A DNA stretch of 7,926 nucleotides from JAAFHS01 sp031396505 (GCA_031396505.1 JANNKX010000411.1:1-7926); one strand, 5' to 3'; counted from the first letter of the stretch, positions 1-5,969 are shown. Notes: a model not told the origin generated them from the letters alone. Translations and numbers: made by a program.

Positions 1-136
1 CCCGTCACAAATCGTGCCTGCCCGCCCGGTTTTGCCATCCTGCCCTACAACGGAAGACAGACCTAAAGCCTCTTCCTCTCTGTACAAATATCCCACGGGG
101 GTCCGGGGGTGTGAAACCCCCGGCGCTTTGCCGCAA
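1..136. other. Left-edge spacer without a supported gene
   Basis: No reading frame here is convincing. The plus-strand frames that start in this stretch run on antisense to gltX and have arginine/proline-rich shadow composition. The only structure I can support is the GC hairpin just after the gltX stop. On the minus strand it is followed by CCCCCGTGGGATATTT, a kind of tail I recall from many Rhodobacterales spacers but cannot verify here. Confidence 0.5.
103..123 (-). terminator. Hairpin downstream of gltX, probable transcript end
   Basis: Read on the minus strand, a perfect 7-bp stem CCGGGGG / CCCCCGG closes a 7-nt loop (TTTCACA), 13 nt after the gltX stop codon. No clean T-run follows, only ACCCCCGTGGGATATTT, so it is not a textbook intrinsic terminator. 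It may work as a weak terminator or as a 3'-end stabilising hairpin. Confidence 0.5.
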
Positions 137-1468
137 TCACCGCACGCCCGGCACCTTTTGCAACAACGGCATCACATCCGCCATCTCAGGCCCCGCATCC
201 CGCCCCGTCAGCGCGCGGCGCAACGGCCGAAACAAGTCCTTCCCCTTCCGCCCCGTCGCCTCTTTCACCAACCCCGTCCATTCGCCCCATGTCGCAGATG
301 TCCACGGTTGTCCCGGCAGCAGCGTCATCGCCTGGCGCACAAACTCCCGGTCACCCTCATCCATCAGCGGCTCCGCCCCGTCCCGGAACAGTGTCCACCA
401 TGCCGACATATCCGCCAGCACCGTGATATTTCCCTTCGCCACCGCCCAGAACGCCTCGGCCTGCGCATCCGGCACCCCCAGATCGCGGATGCGCCCCGCC
501 ACTGCCGCAAACGGCAGTGCCTGCACATAGTGCCGCGTCAGCGGGAACAGATCATCCGCATCAAACTTCGTCGGTGCCGCCCCGAATGTCCCCACGTCAA
601 AGCCCGCCACGAGATCATCCATGCTCGACACCAGTTCCACCGGCTGCGATGATCCCAGTCGCGCCATCAAGGACAGCAGCGCCATCGGCTCCACCCCCTG
701 CGCCCGCAAGTCCCGCAAGCTCAATGTCCCCAGCCGTTTCGACAGCGCCTCGCCCTGCGGTCCTGTCAACAAGGAATGATGCGCAAATGATGGCGGCACC
801 CCCCCCATCGCCTGCATGATCTGGATCTGCGTCGCCGTGTTCGTCACATGGTCCGCCCCGCGCACGATATGCGTCACCCCCATGTCGATATCATCGACAC
901 TTGACGCAAAGGTATACAGCACCTGCCCATCCGCCCGGATCAGCACCGGGTCACTGACCGATGCCGCATCAATCGAGATCGGCCCCAGTATCCCGTCAGG
1001 CCATTCGATCCGGTTCTGGTCCAGCATGAACCGCCAATACCCCTCGCGCCCCTCCGCCCGCGCACGCGCCTTGTCCTCATCGCTCAGACGCAGCGACGCC
1101 CGGTCATAGACCGGCGGCTTGCCCATGTTCAGCAATTTCTTGCGCTTCAGGTCCAGCTCCACCGGCGTCTCGAAACACTCGTAAAACCGCCCCGCCGCCC
1201 GCAAACCCTCTGCCGCCTCCCGGTAGCGCTCCATCCGCAGCGATTGCTTTTCCAGCCGGTCCCAATGGATGCCCAGCCATTCCAGGTCTTCCATCAAACC
1301 GTCCGCATATTCCTGCTTGCTGCGCTCCCGGTCGGTATCATCCAGCCGCAGGATGAACGTCCCCCCAGCCTTGCGCGTGATCAGGTAATTCATCAGCGCC
1401 GTACGCAGGTTTCCCACATGGATATAGCCCGTTGGCGAAGGGGCAAATCGCGTCGTCACACTTGTCAT
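137..1468 (-). CDS. gltX: Glutamyl-tRNA synthetase (short, second-copy type)
   Basis: Class I aminoacyl-tRNA synthetase that charges tRNA with glutamate in the cytoplasm. The N-terminus has the Rossmann-fold signature FAPSPTGYIHVGNLRTAL, with HVGN as the HIGH motif (residues 17-20 in this model). EALSKR (240-245) is the KMSKS equivalent, and RGADHVTNTATQIQ is typical of the catalytic domain. The product is 443 aa, short beside the roughly 470-490 aa of many bacterial enzymes. Only one cysteine (C98) lies where E. coli GluRS has its zinc-binding knuckle, so that zinc site appears absent. I chose the ATG at 1468 because GAGG sits 6 nt before it. The ATG at 1480 (447 aa) has no visible ribosome binding site and overlaps that GAGG. 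Many alphaproteobacteria carry two gltX genes, and this resembles the short form. Whether it charges tRNA-Glu, tRNA-Gln or both cannot be read from the window. Confidence 0.95.
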   Translation of the reverse strand: MTSVTTRFAPSPTGYIHVGNLRTALMNYLITRKAGGTFILRLDDTDRERSKQEYADGLMEDLEWLGIHWDRLEKQSLRMERYREAAEGLRAAGRFYECFETPVELDLKRKKLLNMGKPPVYDRASLRLSDEDKARARAEGREGYWRFMLDQNRIEWPDGILGPISIDAASVSDPVLIRADGQVLYTFASSVDDIDMGVTHIVRGADHVTNTATQIQIMQAMGGVPPSFAHHSLLTGPQGEALSKRLGTLSLRDLRAQGVEPMALLSLMARLGSSQPVELVSSMDDLVAGFDVGTFGAAPTKFDADDLFPLTRHYVQALPFAAVAGRIRDLGVPDAQAEAFWAVAKGNITVLADMSAWWTLFRDGAEPLMDEGDREFVRQAMTLLPGQPWTSATWGEWTGLVKEATGRKGKDLFRPLRRALTGRDAGPEMADVMPLLQKVPGVR

Positions 1469-1474
1469 GGCTGG

Positions 1475-1478
1475 CCTC
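1475..1478 (-). promoter_or_regulatory. Ribosome binding site that sets the gltX start
   Basis: GAGG on the minus strand, 6 nt before the ATG at 1468. It lies inside the codons that would follow the alternative ATG at 1480, so it favours the inner start. Confidence 0.6.
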
Positions 1479-1630
1479 ATTTGATCGCGACTGTCCTGTC
1501 ACAGCACGCCCCACTTGTCCAGTTCACCACCCCGAAACCGCAATCACCACTTGCCAGCGCCCCCCCGCAGCCGCAACACTGACCCTGAACGCCACCTGCC
1601 CCTTTCGCGGCATCTGACCGGATAAACACA

Positions 1631-2155
1631 TTGCGCCTTTTCATCAGTTCCTTGCTCTGCACACTCGCCCTTGCCCCCGCAGCTTTCGCCCAGTCAACCG
1701 AAGAAATCGCCCTGATCCGCAAGGTCTTTGCCAAACTGCAACCCCTGTCCATCCGCCATAACCGCGAATATTGCGGCTATATCGGCTTTGATGCCGCAGG
1801 CACCCTGCGCGCCACCGAACCCTTCCCCGGCGCGCCCGCCTCATGTTCCCCCCGCGATCCCATAGAACTGACCGAGGTCACTGCATCCTATCACACCCAC
1901 GCCGCCTTTGCCGTTGATTTTCATAATGAAATTCCCAGTCAGCAAGATGTCGAAGGCGATTCTGAAATGGGCGTGAACGGCTATGTTGCCACCCCCGGCG
2001 GGCGCTTGTGGTTTGTTGATGGCGCCGTACAAACCGTCCGTCAAATCTGCCCCGTGTTCTGCCTGCCTGCCGATCCCGACTTTGATCTGGCCGACAGCGG
2101 CCCCATCGCAAAGTTCTACACCTTCGATCGTCTGATCCAACGACTTGACGAATAG
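1631..2155 (+). CDS. Secreted DUF4329 protein with JAMM/MPN-like metal-site residues
   Basis: 174 aa, starting at TTG. The N-terminus MRLFISSLLCTLALAPAAFA is a clean Sec signal peptide with likely cleavage after A20 (AFA|Q), so the mature protein should be periplasmic. Four cysteines in the mature part (C48, C72, C140, C144) could form disulfides there. The sequence resembles proteins annotated as DUF4329 in Rhodobacterales. What can be seen is a JAMM/MPN-like arrangement: E46-x-x-G (REYCGYIGF), then H88-T-H90, then PS-x-x-D (S103, D106), then a glycine-rich strand, NGYVATPGGRLWFVD. These match the glutamate, His-x-His and Asp positions of JAMM metallopeptidases, but with about five extra residues between the second His and the Ser. 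Peptidase or deubiquitinase-like activity is inference. There is no upstream ATG and only a weak ribosome binding site. The TTG is supported by the signal peptide beginning exactly there. The next gene starts 5 nt after the stop. Confidence 0.82.
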   Translation: MRLFISSLLCTLALAPAAFAQSTEEIALIRKVFAKLQPLSIRHNREYCGYIGFDAAGTLRATEPFPGAPASCSPRDPIELTEVTASYHTHAAFAVDFHNEIPSQQDVEGDSEMGVNGYVATPGGRLWFVDGAVQTVRQICPVFCLPADPDFDLADSGPIAKFYTFDRLIQRLDE

Positions 2156-2160
2156 CTGCC

Positions 2161-2571
2161 ATGCCCGCATCCGCACCCGACAGTTTCGCCCCCGATCTTG
2201 CACAGATCGAACATCTGGCCCTTGCCGCCGTGGCGGCCCTTGATGAGCCCTACCGCACACCCGCCCAAGCCATCATCCTCAGGATCGAGGATTTTGCCCC
2301 CGATGATATCATCGCGGCGATGGATCTCACCGATCCGTTCGAACTGACCGGGCTGTATGACGGTATCCCGATGACGGAAAAATCCGTGATGGATCAACCC
2401 ATGGGCCCCGATGTGATCTGGCTGTTCCGTCGCCCGATCCTTGATGAATGGGCCGAACGCGGCAATGTCACACTCGCCGAACTGGTCACCCATGTGCTGA
2501 TCCATGAACTTGCCCACCATTTCGGCTGGTCCGACGCCGACATCGCCGCCATCGATCCTTGGTGGGAATGA
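2161..2571 (+). CDS. Small zinc metallopeptidase, Zincin_1/MmpA-like family
   Basis: 136 aa with no signal peptide, so probably cytoplasmic. The C-terminal motif HELAHHFGWSDAD (H115-E116-x-x-H119, then G122 and D125) is the zinc-binding and catalytic signature of the short 'metallopeptidase family protein' group (Pfam Zincin_1, formerly DUF1025), common in alphaproteobacteria. The upstream block FELTGLYDGIPMTEKSV (residues 60-76) followed by the strand DVIWLFRRPILDEW is also typical of that family. The length is normal and all expected zinc ligands are present. The gene starts 5 nt after the DUF4329 stop with no strong ribosome binding site of its own, so the two are probably co-transcribed and translationally coupled. 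The physiological substrate is unknown. Confidence 0.9.
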   Translation: MPASAPDSFAPDLAQIEHLALAAVAALDEPYRTPAQAIILRIEDFAPDDIIAAMDLTDPFELTGLYDGIPMTEKSVMDQPMGPDVIWLFRRPILDEWAERGNVTLAELVTHVLIHELAHHFGWSDADIAAIDPWWE

Positions 2572-2591
2572 ATGCACAGCATGCTCTGCAT
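2572..2591. repeat. 20-bp near-palindrome directly after the zincin stop
   Basis: ATGCACAGCATGCTCTGCAT is symmetric about its centre except for one opposed C/C pair at the fifth position. It begins immediately after the TGA of the metallopeptidase gene. No T-run follows, so an operator or 3'-end processing element is as plausible as a terminator. Confidence 0.4.
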
Positions 2592-2603
2592 AAATGCGCA
2601 ATG

Positions 2604-2619
2604 CTCACGCAGGCGTGAG
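2604..2619. repeat. Perfect 7-bp inverted repeat
   Basis: CTCACGC-AG-GCGTGAG, a perfect dyad 12 bp after the preceding near-palindrome. In RNA it would fold as a 6-bp stem with a CAGG tetraloop. No T-run follows. It could be part of the 3' end of the zincin transcript or a regulator site for the downstream hydrolase gene. Confidence 0.4.
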
Positions 2620-2639
2620 TGGCCAATCAGAATGGGTTA

Positions 2640-2664
2640 CCTTCAATCTGCTGCTGATTGAAGG
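2640..2664. repeat. Perfect 9-bp inverted repeat with 7-nt loop
   Basis: CCTTCAATC and GATTGAAGG flank the loop TGCTGCT. It lies about 120 bp before the hydrolase start. No T-run follows on either side, so a terminator is unlikely. An operator or a leader hairpin fits better. Confidence 0.45.
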
Positions 2665-2771
2665 CAGCCGAAGACAAGAACCACCTGTGTTTGTGGCGTG
2701 TTGTGCCTGATCGGCTGAACCACGCGCAGACGCTGCACCCCGCCGCTAATCCTGACCAATCATCAACCGAC

Positions 2772-2776
2772 GGAGG
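2772..2776 (+). promoter_or_regulatory. Strong ribosome binding site of the MBL-fold hydrolase gene
   Basis: GGAGG with 5 nt to the ATG at 2782. The second in-frame ATG (2788) would leave 11 nt, so the first is favoured. Confidence 0.75.
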
Positions 2777-2781
2777 ATCCC

Positions 2782-3705
2782 ATGCCCATGCTTTCCCGCC
2801 GCAATGCCCTGTTTGCCGCAGCCGCCTTTCCCTTTGCGCCCGCCGTCCTGCGTGCCACCCCGGCGCGCGCCGAAATCCCGCTGCAAGGTGCCGTTGTTCC
2901 AACCTTCAACCGCTTTCGCCTTGGCGGGTTCGAGGTGACCACCCTCCTGGCTGGCACCCGCACGGTTGAAAACCCGAATGAAATCTTCGGCCTGAACGTC
3001 GATGCAGACACCTTTGGCGCGGCGTCTGTTGCCGCTTTCATTCCCGCCGACAAGGCGCAGTTCTTCTTCACCCCGACGCTGGTGAATACCGGTACCGACC
3101 TTGTGCTGTTCGACACCGGGCTTGCCCCCGACAGCATCACCGCAACGCTGGCCTCTGCAGGGGTCACGCCCGATCAGGTCGATACCGTGGTCATCACCCA
3201 TATGCACGGCGATCACATCGGCGGGCTGATGGGGCCAAACGGCCCGACCTTTGCCAATGCGCGCTACGTGACGGGTGGTATCGAAAACAACCACTGGGCC
3301 GGGGCCGCCAATGAAAGCTACGATGCCGCCGTTCGCCCGCTGGCCGACAAAACCACCTATCTGGATGACGCAGGCACCGTTGCCAGCGGGATCACCGCGA
3401 TGGCCGCCTTTGGCCATTCGCCCGGCCATATGATCTACATGCTGGAAAGCGAAGGCCGCCAATTGGTGATCACCGCAGATACCGCAAACCACTATGTCTG
3501 GTCGCTGGCCAACCCCGATTGGGAAGTGTCCTTCGACGCCGACAAACCCGCCGCCGCTGCCACGCGCAAAGCGGTGTTCGGTATGCTGGCCGCCGACCGC
3601 GTGCCCTTCATCGGCTACCACATGCCCTTTCCGGGGATTGGCTATGTCGAGACAGCCGATAGCGGTTTCCGCTATGTCCCCGCCAGTTACCAGATGATGC
3701 TCTGA
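2782..3705 (+). CDS. Exported metallo-beta-lactamase-fold hydrolase (Tat signal)
   Basis: 307 aa. The N-terminus has a twin-arginine-type signal, SRRNALFAAAAF (R6, R7), followed by a hydrophobic stretch and ATPARA before E31. Export of the folded, metal-loaded enzyme to the periplasm is therefore likely. The MBL-fold dinuclear metal site looks complete: THMHGDH (H140, H142, D144, H145), GHSPGH (H216), TADT (D233) and GYHMPFPG (H280). This is the lactonase/glyoxalase-II-like ligand pattern, so the protein is probably an active hydrolase. The substrate cannot be assigned; periplasmic relatives include lactonase-like and uncharacterised enzymes. The gene stands alone between a 210-bp spacer carrying three dyads and a convergent LysR gene. 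Its strong ribosome binding site suggests good translation. I see no truncation. Confidence 0.92.
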   Translation: MPMLSRRNALFAAAAFPFAPAVLRATPARAEIPLQGAVVPTFNRFRLGGFEVTTLLAGTRTVENPNEIFGLNVDADTFGAASVAAFIPADKAQFFFTPTLVNTGTDLVLFDTGLAPDSITATLASAGVTPDQVDTVVITHMHGDHIGGLMGPNGPTFANARYVTGGIENNHWAGAANESYDAAVRPLADKTTYLDDAGTVASGITAMAAFGHSPGHMIYMLESEGRQLVITADTANHYVWSLANPDWEVSFDADKPAAAATRKAVFGMLAADRVPFIGYHMPFPGIGYVETADSGFRYVPASYQMML

Positions 3706-3720
3706 CAGTACAGGGTGCCT

Positions 3721-3758
3721 CCCCTCCCCCCCGTGGGGAGGGGTCAGGGGGTGGGGGG
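3721..3758 (+). other. GC hairpin overlapping a G-quadruplex motif, 3' end of hydrolase gene
   Basis: A perfect 9-bp stem, CCCCTCCCC (3721-3729) / GGGGAGGGG (3735-3743), closes a 5-nt loop 15 nt after the stop codon. Its right arm is also the first half of four plus-strand G-runs (3735-3738, 3740-3743, 3747-3751, 3753-3758) with loops of 1, 3 and 1 nt, which fits a very stable G-quadruplex. The hairpin and the quadruplex exclude each other in the mRNA. No T-run follows. It may end or protect the hydrolase transcript. The stem resembles GC-rich dispersed intergenic repeats of proteobacteria, an impression I could not check. Confidence 0.5.
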
Positions 3759-3844
3759 CGTCAATACACAGCACCCGGTCGTGAAAGGTTTACAAGGTGT
3801 TAAAACGACCCCCAAAATAAAATATAAGCCATTGATTAATATCA

Positions 3845-3875
3845 TAAAAGTAAAAAATTGACAGCCGTCAATTTT
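3845..3875 (-). terminator. Intrinsic terminator of the LysR gene
   Basis: On the minus strand, a perfect 9-bp stem AAAATTGAC / GTCAATTTT with a GGCT loop starts 2 nt after the TAA of the LysR gene and runs into TTTTTTACTTTT. The stem is A/T-rich, but the hairpin plus U-tract layout is classical. Confidence 0.75.
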
Positions 3876-3877
3876 GC

Positions 3878-4834
3878 TTACAAAACCCGCATCTGCCCTG
3901 TCAGCCACGGCCATTCCGCCAGTGCCGGCACGATTACCCGCGCCGCAATCTGCGCCTTCAGGCGGCCCGCAACCTGTGCGGGCATGTCCCGCAAGACGCC
4001 CGCCCTTGCCGACAGCAGGATCGTGCGCGACAGCGGCGCAAATGGCAGTGGAATGACATCCGTCGCACCGCGAAACCGATCCGCCGCACCAATCGCCAGC
4101 GGCGTCAGGATCGTCCACCCCGCGCCCGCCGCGACCATCGCCAGTATCGCGGAATAGCTGTCCAACTCGAACCGATGCGCCAGCCGCAGGTTCTGCTGTG
4201 CCAGATGTGCCGCCACCAGCCGCCCCATGTGATGCCGCGCGGTGTATTGGATCAGCGGCAGCCCCGCCAGATCATCCGCCGTCTTGCCTTTTGGCAGAAT
4301 GGCCACGAACGGCTCTGTCATCAACGGATGCACTTCGCGCCACGCGCTATCGGCCATCTCGGACCCCAGATCGGCCGCAATCACGATATCCAGTGCGCGC
4401 GCCTCCAACTGGCTGACAAGGCGGTGGCTGGCCCCGGTTTCCAGCAGAAACCGGCAGCCCTTCATCTCAACCGCAAGATCCGCCAGCAGCGCAGGCGTCA
4501 CCTCGGCATCGAAATCCTCGATCACGCCCAACCGCAGGCTGGTCAGCCCGGAAAGATCGGCCATGGCAAGATCCGCCCGCGCCTCGGCCTCGGCATTCAG
4601 GATGGTCTGTGCGTGGCGGCGAAACATTGTGCCTGCGGGTGTGGTCAGCATCGGCCGCCCGCCCCGGTCCAGCAGCACCGCCCCCAAGGCCGCCTCAAGG
4701 CCCGACAGTTGCTGGCTGACCGCCGATGGGCTGACGTTCAACCGCCGCGCCGCCGCCGAGATCGCGCCCTCTTCGGCCACCGCCAGAAAAACCTCGACCC
4801 CCCAAAGGGTAATGCGCGCATCCGGACCCGGCAT
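3878..4834 (-). CDS. LysR-family transcriptional regulator
   Basis: 318 aa, the usual length of the family. The N-terminal winged helix-turn-helix is clear: FLAVAEEGAISAAARRLNVS, then SAVSQQLSGLE (residues 17-47), followed by the linker helix. From about residue 98 (TSLRLGVIEDFD) begins the effector-binding domain, which runs to the C-terminus. It should act as a homotetrameric DNA-binding activator or repressor with a small-molecule co-inducer; the ligand is unknown. The gene starts 8 nt after the phaR stop, has no recognisable ribosome binding site, and is followed by its own terminator. It is therefore probably the last gene of a phaR-lysR transcript and may depend on translational coupling. 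LysR regulators are more often divergent from their targets, so the link to PHA genes or to the convergent hydrolase is inference. I see no missing segment. Confidence 0.9.
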   Translation of the reverse strand: MPGPDARITLWGVEVFLAVAEEGAISAAARRLNVSPSAVSQQLSGLEAALGAVLLDRGGRPMLTTPAGTMFRRHAQTILNAEAEARADLAMADLSGLTSLRLGVIEDFDAEVTPALLADLAVEMKGCRFLLETGASHRLVSQLEARALDIVIAADLGSEMADSAWREVHPLMTEPFVAILPKGKTADDLAGLPLIQYTARHHMGRLVAAHLAQQNLRLAHRFELDSYSAILAMVAAGAGWTILTPLAIGAADRFRGATDVIPLPFAPLSRTILLSARAGVLRDMPAQVAGRLKAQIAARVIVPALAEWPWLTGQMRVL

Positions 4835-4842
4835 CGCCCGGA

Positions 4843-5400
4843 TCAGAGTTTTGAAAGCTTGGATTGCAGTTCTGCCAACTGTTGCTTGATCGCAGCCAGA
4901 TCATCCGCGTCCGGCTTTGCCGCGGGTTGTTCCGGCGCAGGGCCCGCCCCGGTCCAACCCGTGATCCCGCCCATCAAGGTTTTCAGAAACGCTTCCTGCT
5001 GCTTGCGCATCGCCTCAAACCCCGGAACAGCCGCCATCGGATTGGGGATTGCGTTCATGTTCTCAACCATCTTGGCCTGCCCTTCACGCAACATCTCGAA
5101 CGATGCCGCCAGGAACTGTGGCACCACCGATTGCACCGAATTCGTGTAGGACCGCACCAGATCCGTCAGCACGGCAACCGGCAGCACGCTTTCGCCCTTG
5201 CTTTCGTGTTCGGCGACGATCTGCAGCAGATATTGCCGCGTCAGGTCATCACCCGACTTCAGATCAATGATCTGCACCTCGCGCCCGGCCCGTACAAAGC
5301 CCGCAATGTCTTCCAGCGTCACGTAGTCGGACGTCTCGGTATTATACAGTCGGCGGCTGGCATAGCGCTTGATCAGCAGCGGCTTGTCGGTGTCGGCCAT
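4843..5400 (-). CDS. phaR: PhaR, polyhydroxyalkanoate synthesis repressor
   Basis: 185 aa. The N-terminus LLIKRYASRRLYNTETSDYV (residues 8-27) is the hallmark of the PHB/PHA accumulation regulator DNA-binding domain, which runs to about residue 70. The following helical region (75-115, VLTDLVRSYTNSVQSVVPQF) matches the second PHB_acc domain. The C-terminal DDLAAIKQQLAELQSKLSKL is a probable coiled coil. In Paracoccus, Rhodobacter and Ralstonia, PhaR represses phasin and its own gene and is released when it binds PHA. I chose the ATG at 5400; a TTG four codons upstream (5412) would also keep the frame but overlaps the ribosome binding site region (GGGGGC). A PhaR-type dyad centred about 21 bp before the ATG implies autoregulation. 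An intrinsic terminator separates it from phaP, and a LysR gene follows after 8 nt. Confidence 0.95.
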   Translation of the reverse strand: MADTDKPLLIKRYASRRLYNTETSDYVTLEDIAGFVRAGREVQIIDLKSGDDLTRQYLLQIVAEHESKGESVLPVAVLTDLVRSYTNSVQSVVPQFLAASFEMLREGQAKMVENMNAIPNPMAAVPGFEAMRKQQEAFLKTLMGGITGWTGAGPAPEQPAAKPDADDLAAIKQQLAELQSKLSKL

Positions 5401-5415
5401 GATCGCCCCCAATTA

Positions 5416-5426
5416 TTGCAGTGCAG
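5416..5426. promoter_or_regulatory. Probable PhaR operator in front of phaR
   Basis: TTGC-AGT-GCAG differs by one base from CTGC-N3-GCAG and shares the 12-mer TGCAGTGCAGCA (5417-5428) with the phaP promoter site and the site inside phaC. It lies 16-26 bp before the phaR ATG, where it could block RNA polymerase. This is the expected position for autorepression. Confidence 0.7.
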
Positions 5427-5448
5427 CATTAGCTTAGGTGACGCCCGC

Positions 5449-5481
5449 AGAAAAAGAAAGGGCGAGCCCGAAGGCCCGCCC
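5449..5481 (-). terminator. Intrinsic terminator of phaP
   Basis: On the minus strand, GGGCGGGCC and GGCTCGCCC form a 9-bp stem (one G-U pair) capped by a TTCG tetraloop, followed directly by TTTCTTTTTC. It is about 40 nt after the phaP stop and before the phaR promoter region, so phasin mRNA should end here and phaR needs its own start. Confidence 0.9.
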
Positions 5482-5519
5482 AGCAACGTCAACAGAACAG
5501 GGAGGATGTTCCGGACGAA

Positions 5520-5969
5520 TTACTTTGCAGCTGCAGCAACTTTTTTCGCAGCAGTCGTTACGTCAGCGGTTGCTTTCTTGACAGCGGCGGTCGCGTCTTC
5601 CGACATGTCCTTGCCAGCAGCCAACATCAGCTCAACCGTTTCCATCTGCACTTTTTTCGCGATCTCTGCGAAAGAAGCCATGTGCTCGGCAGCCATTTCC
5701 GAAGCAGCCGACACGAAATCGGTCACGGATTTGGAATAGTCGGCAGGCTCTGCTTTGGCTTTGGACACGTCACCCAGTTTGGCGATCGCAGCTTTTGCCC
5801 ATTTGGACGACACCTCGGTCGACTTTTCAGCAGCCTCAAGTGCCACTTTCGACATTTTCTCGGCCATAGCTGCCTGCGTCTTGAATGCGTTCTGCATCGC
5901 AGAAGCGTCCATTGGGAAAGCAGCCATCATGTCTTGCATAACTTTGGTGAAGTCGGGCGTATTGGTCAT
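5520..5969 (-). CDS. phaP: Phasin, PHA granule-associated protein
   Basis: 149 aa, the usual size for a small alphaproteobacterial phasin. Amphipathic, alanine- and methionine-rich helices (MAEKMSKVALEAAEKSTEVS, residues 35-54, and a second long helix at about 80-118) coat the surface of PHA granules and limit their coalescence. The last about 20 residues (KKATADVTTAAKKVAAAAK, 131-149) are lysine/alanine-rich. The ATG at 5969 has AGGAG 8 nt upstream. An in-frame TTG at 6044 would add a cysteine-rich tail that overlaps the promoter and is not credible. Alanine codons here are largely GCT and GCA, unlike the GCC-rich neighbours, as expected of a very highly expressed gene. It is preceded by a promoter with an embedded PhaR site and followed by a strong terminator, so it is probably a one-gene unit repressed by PhaR until polymer accumulates. 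Confidence 0.95.
   Translation of the reverse strand: MTNTPDFTKVMQDMMAAFPMDASAMQNAFKTQAAMAEKMSKVALEAAEKSTEVSSKWAKAAIAKLGDVSKAKAEPADYSKSVTDFVSAASEMAAEHMASFAEIAKKVQMETVELMLAAGKDMSEDATAAVKKATADVTTAAKKVAAAAK
5892..5902. promoter_or_regulatory. Exact CTGC-N3-GCAG dyad inside phaP
   Basis: CTGC-ATC-GCAG, with the symmetry extending to TTCTGC / GCAGAA (5890-5904), about 67 bp into the phaP coding sequence and 134 bp from the promoter operator. It could be a second PhaR site used for looping or as a roadblock. It could also be an accident of the Ser-Ala-Met-Gln codons. Confidence 0.4.

Noticed and set aside
500..519. Perfect 8-bp hairpin CACTGCCG / CGGCAGTG inside gltX
   Set aside because: It is real as sequence, but lies within an Ala/Val/Pro-rich coding stretch of a GC-rich gene with no T-run. 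Chance or coding constraint explains it best.
14..652. Plus-strand frames at the left edge
   Set aside because: They run antisense to gltX, are rich in arginine, proline and histidine, and have no recognisable domain or ribosome binding site.
1675..1683. TTGC-CCCC-GCAG-like stretch in the DUF4329 gene
   Set aside because: It has one mismatch, a 4-nt spacer and lies in signal-peptide codons far from the PHA genes. It is not a credible PhaR site.
2746..3774. 342-aa minus-strand open frame across the MBL hydrolase gene
   Set aside because: It is antisense to a gene with clear MBL motifs and a strong ribosome binding site. Its glycine/histidine-rich composition is a frame shadow, and its start lies in the GC repeat.
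4175..5149. 324-aa plus-strand open frame over lysR and phaR
   Set aside because: It is antisense to two well-supported genes, with Arg/Gln/Pro-rich shadow composition and no family motif.
5525..5536. TTGC-N4-GCAG near the 3' end of phaP
   Set aside because: It arises from a run of alternating GCA/GCT alanine codons, has a mismatch and a different spacing, and lies at the wrong end of the gene.
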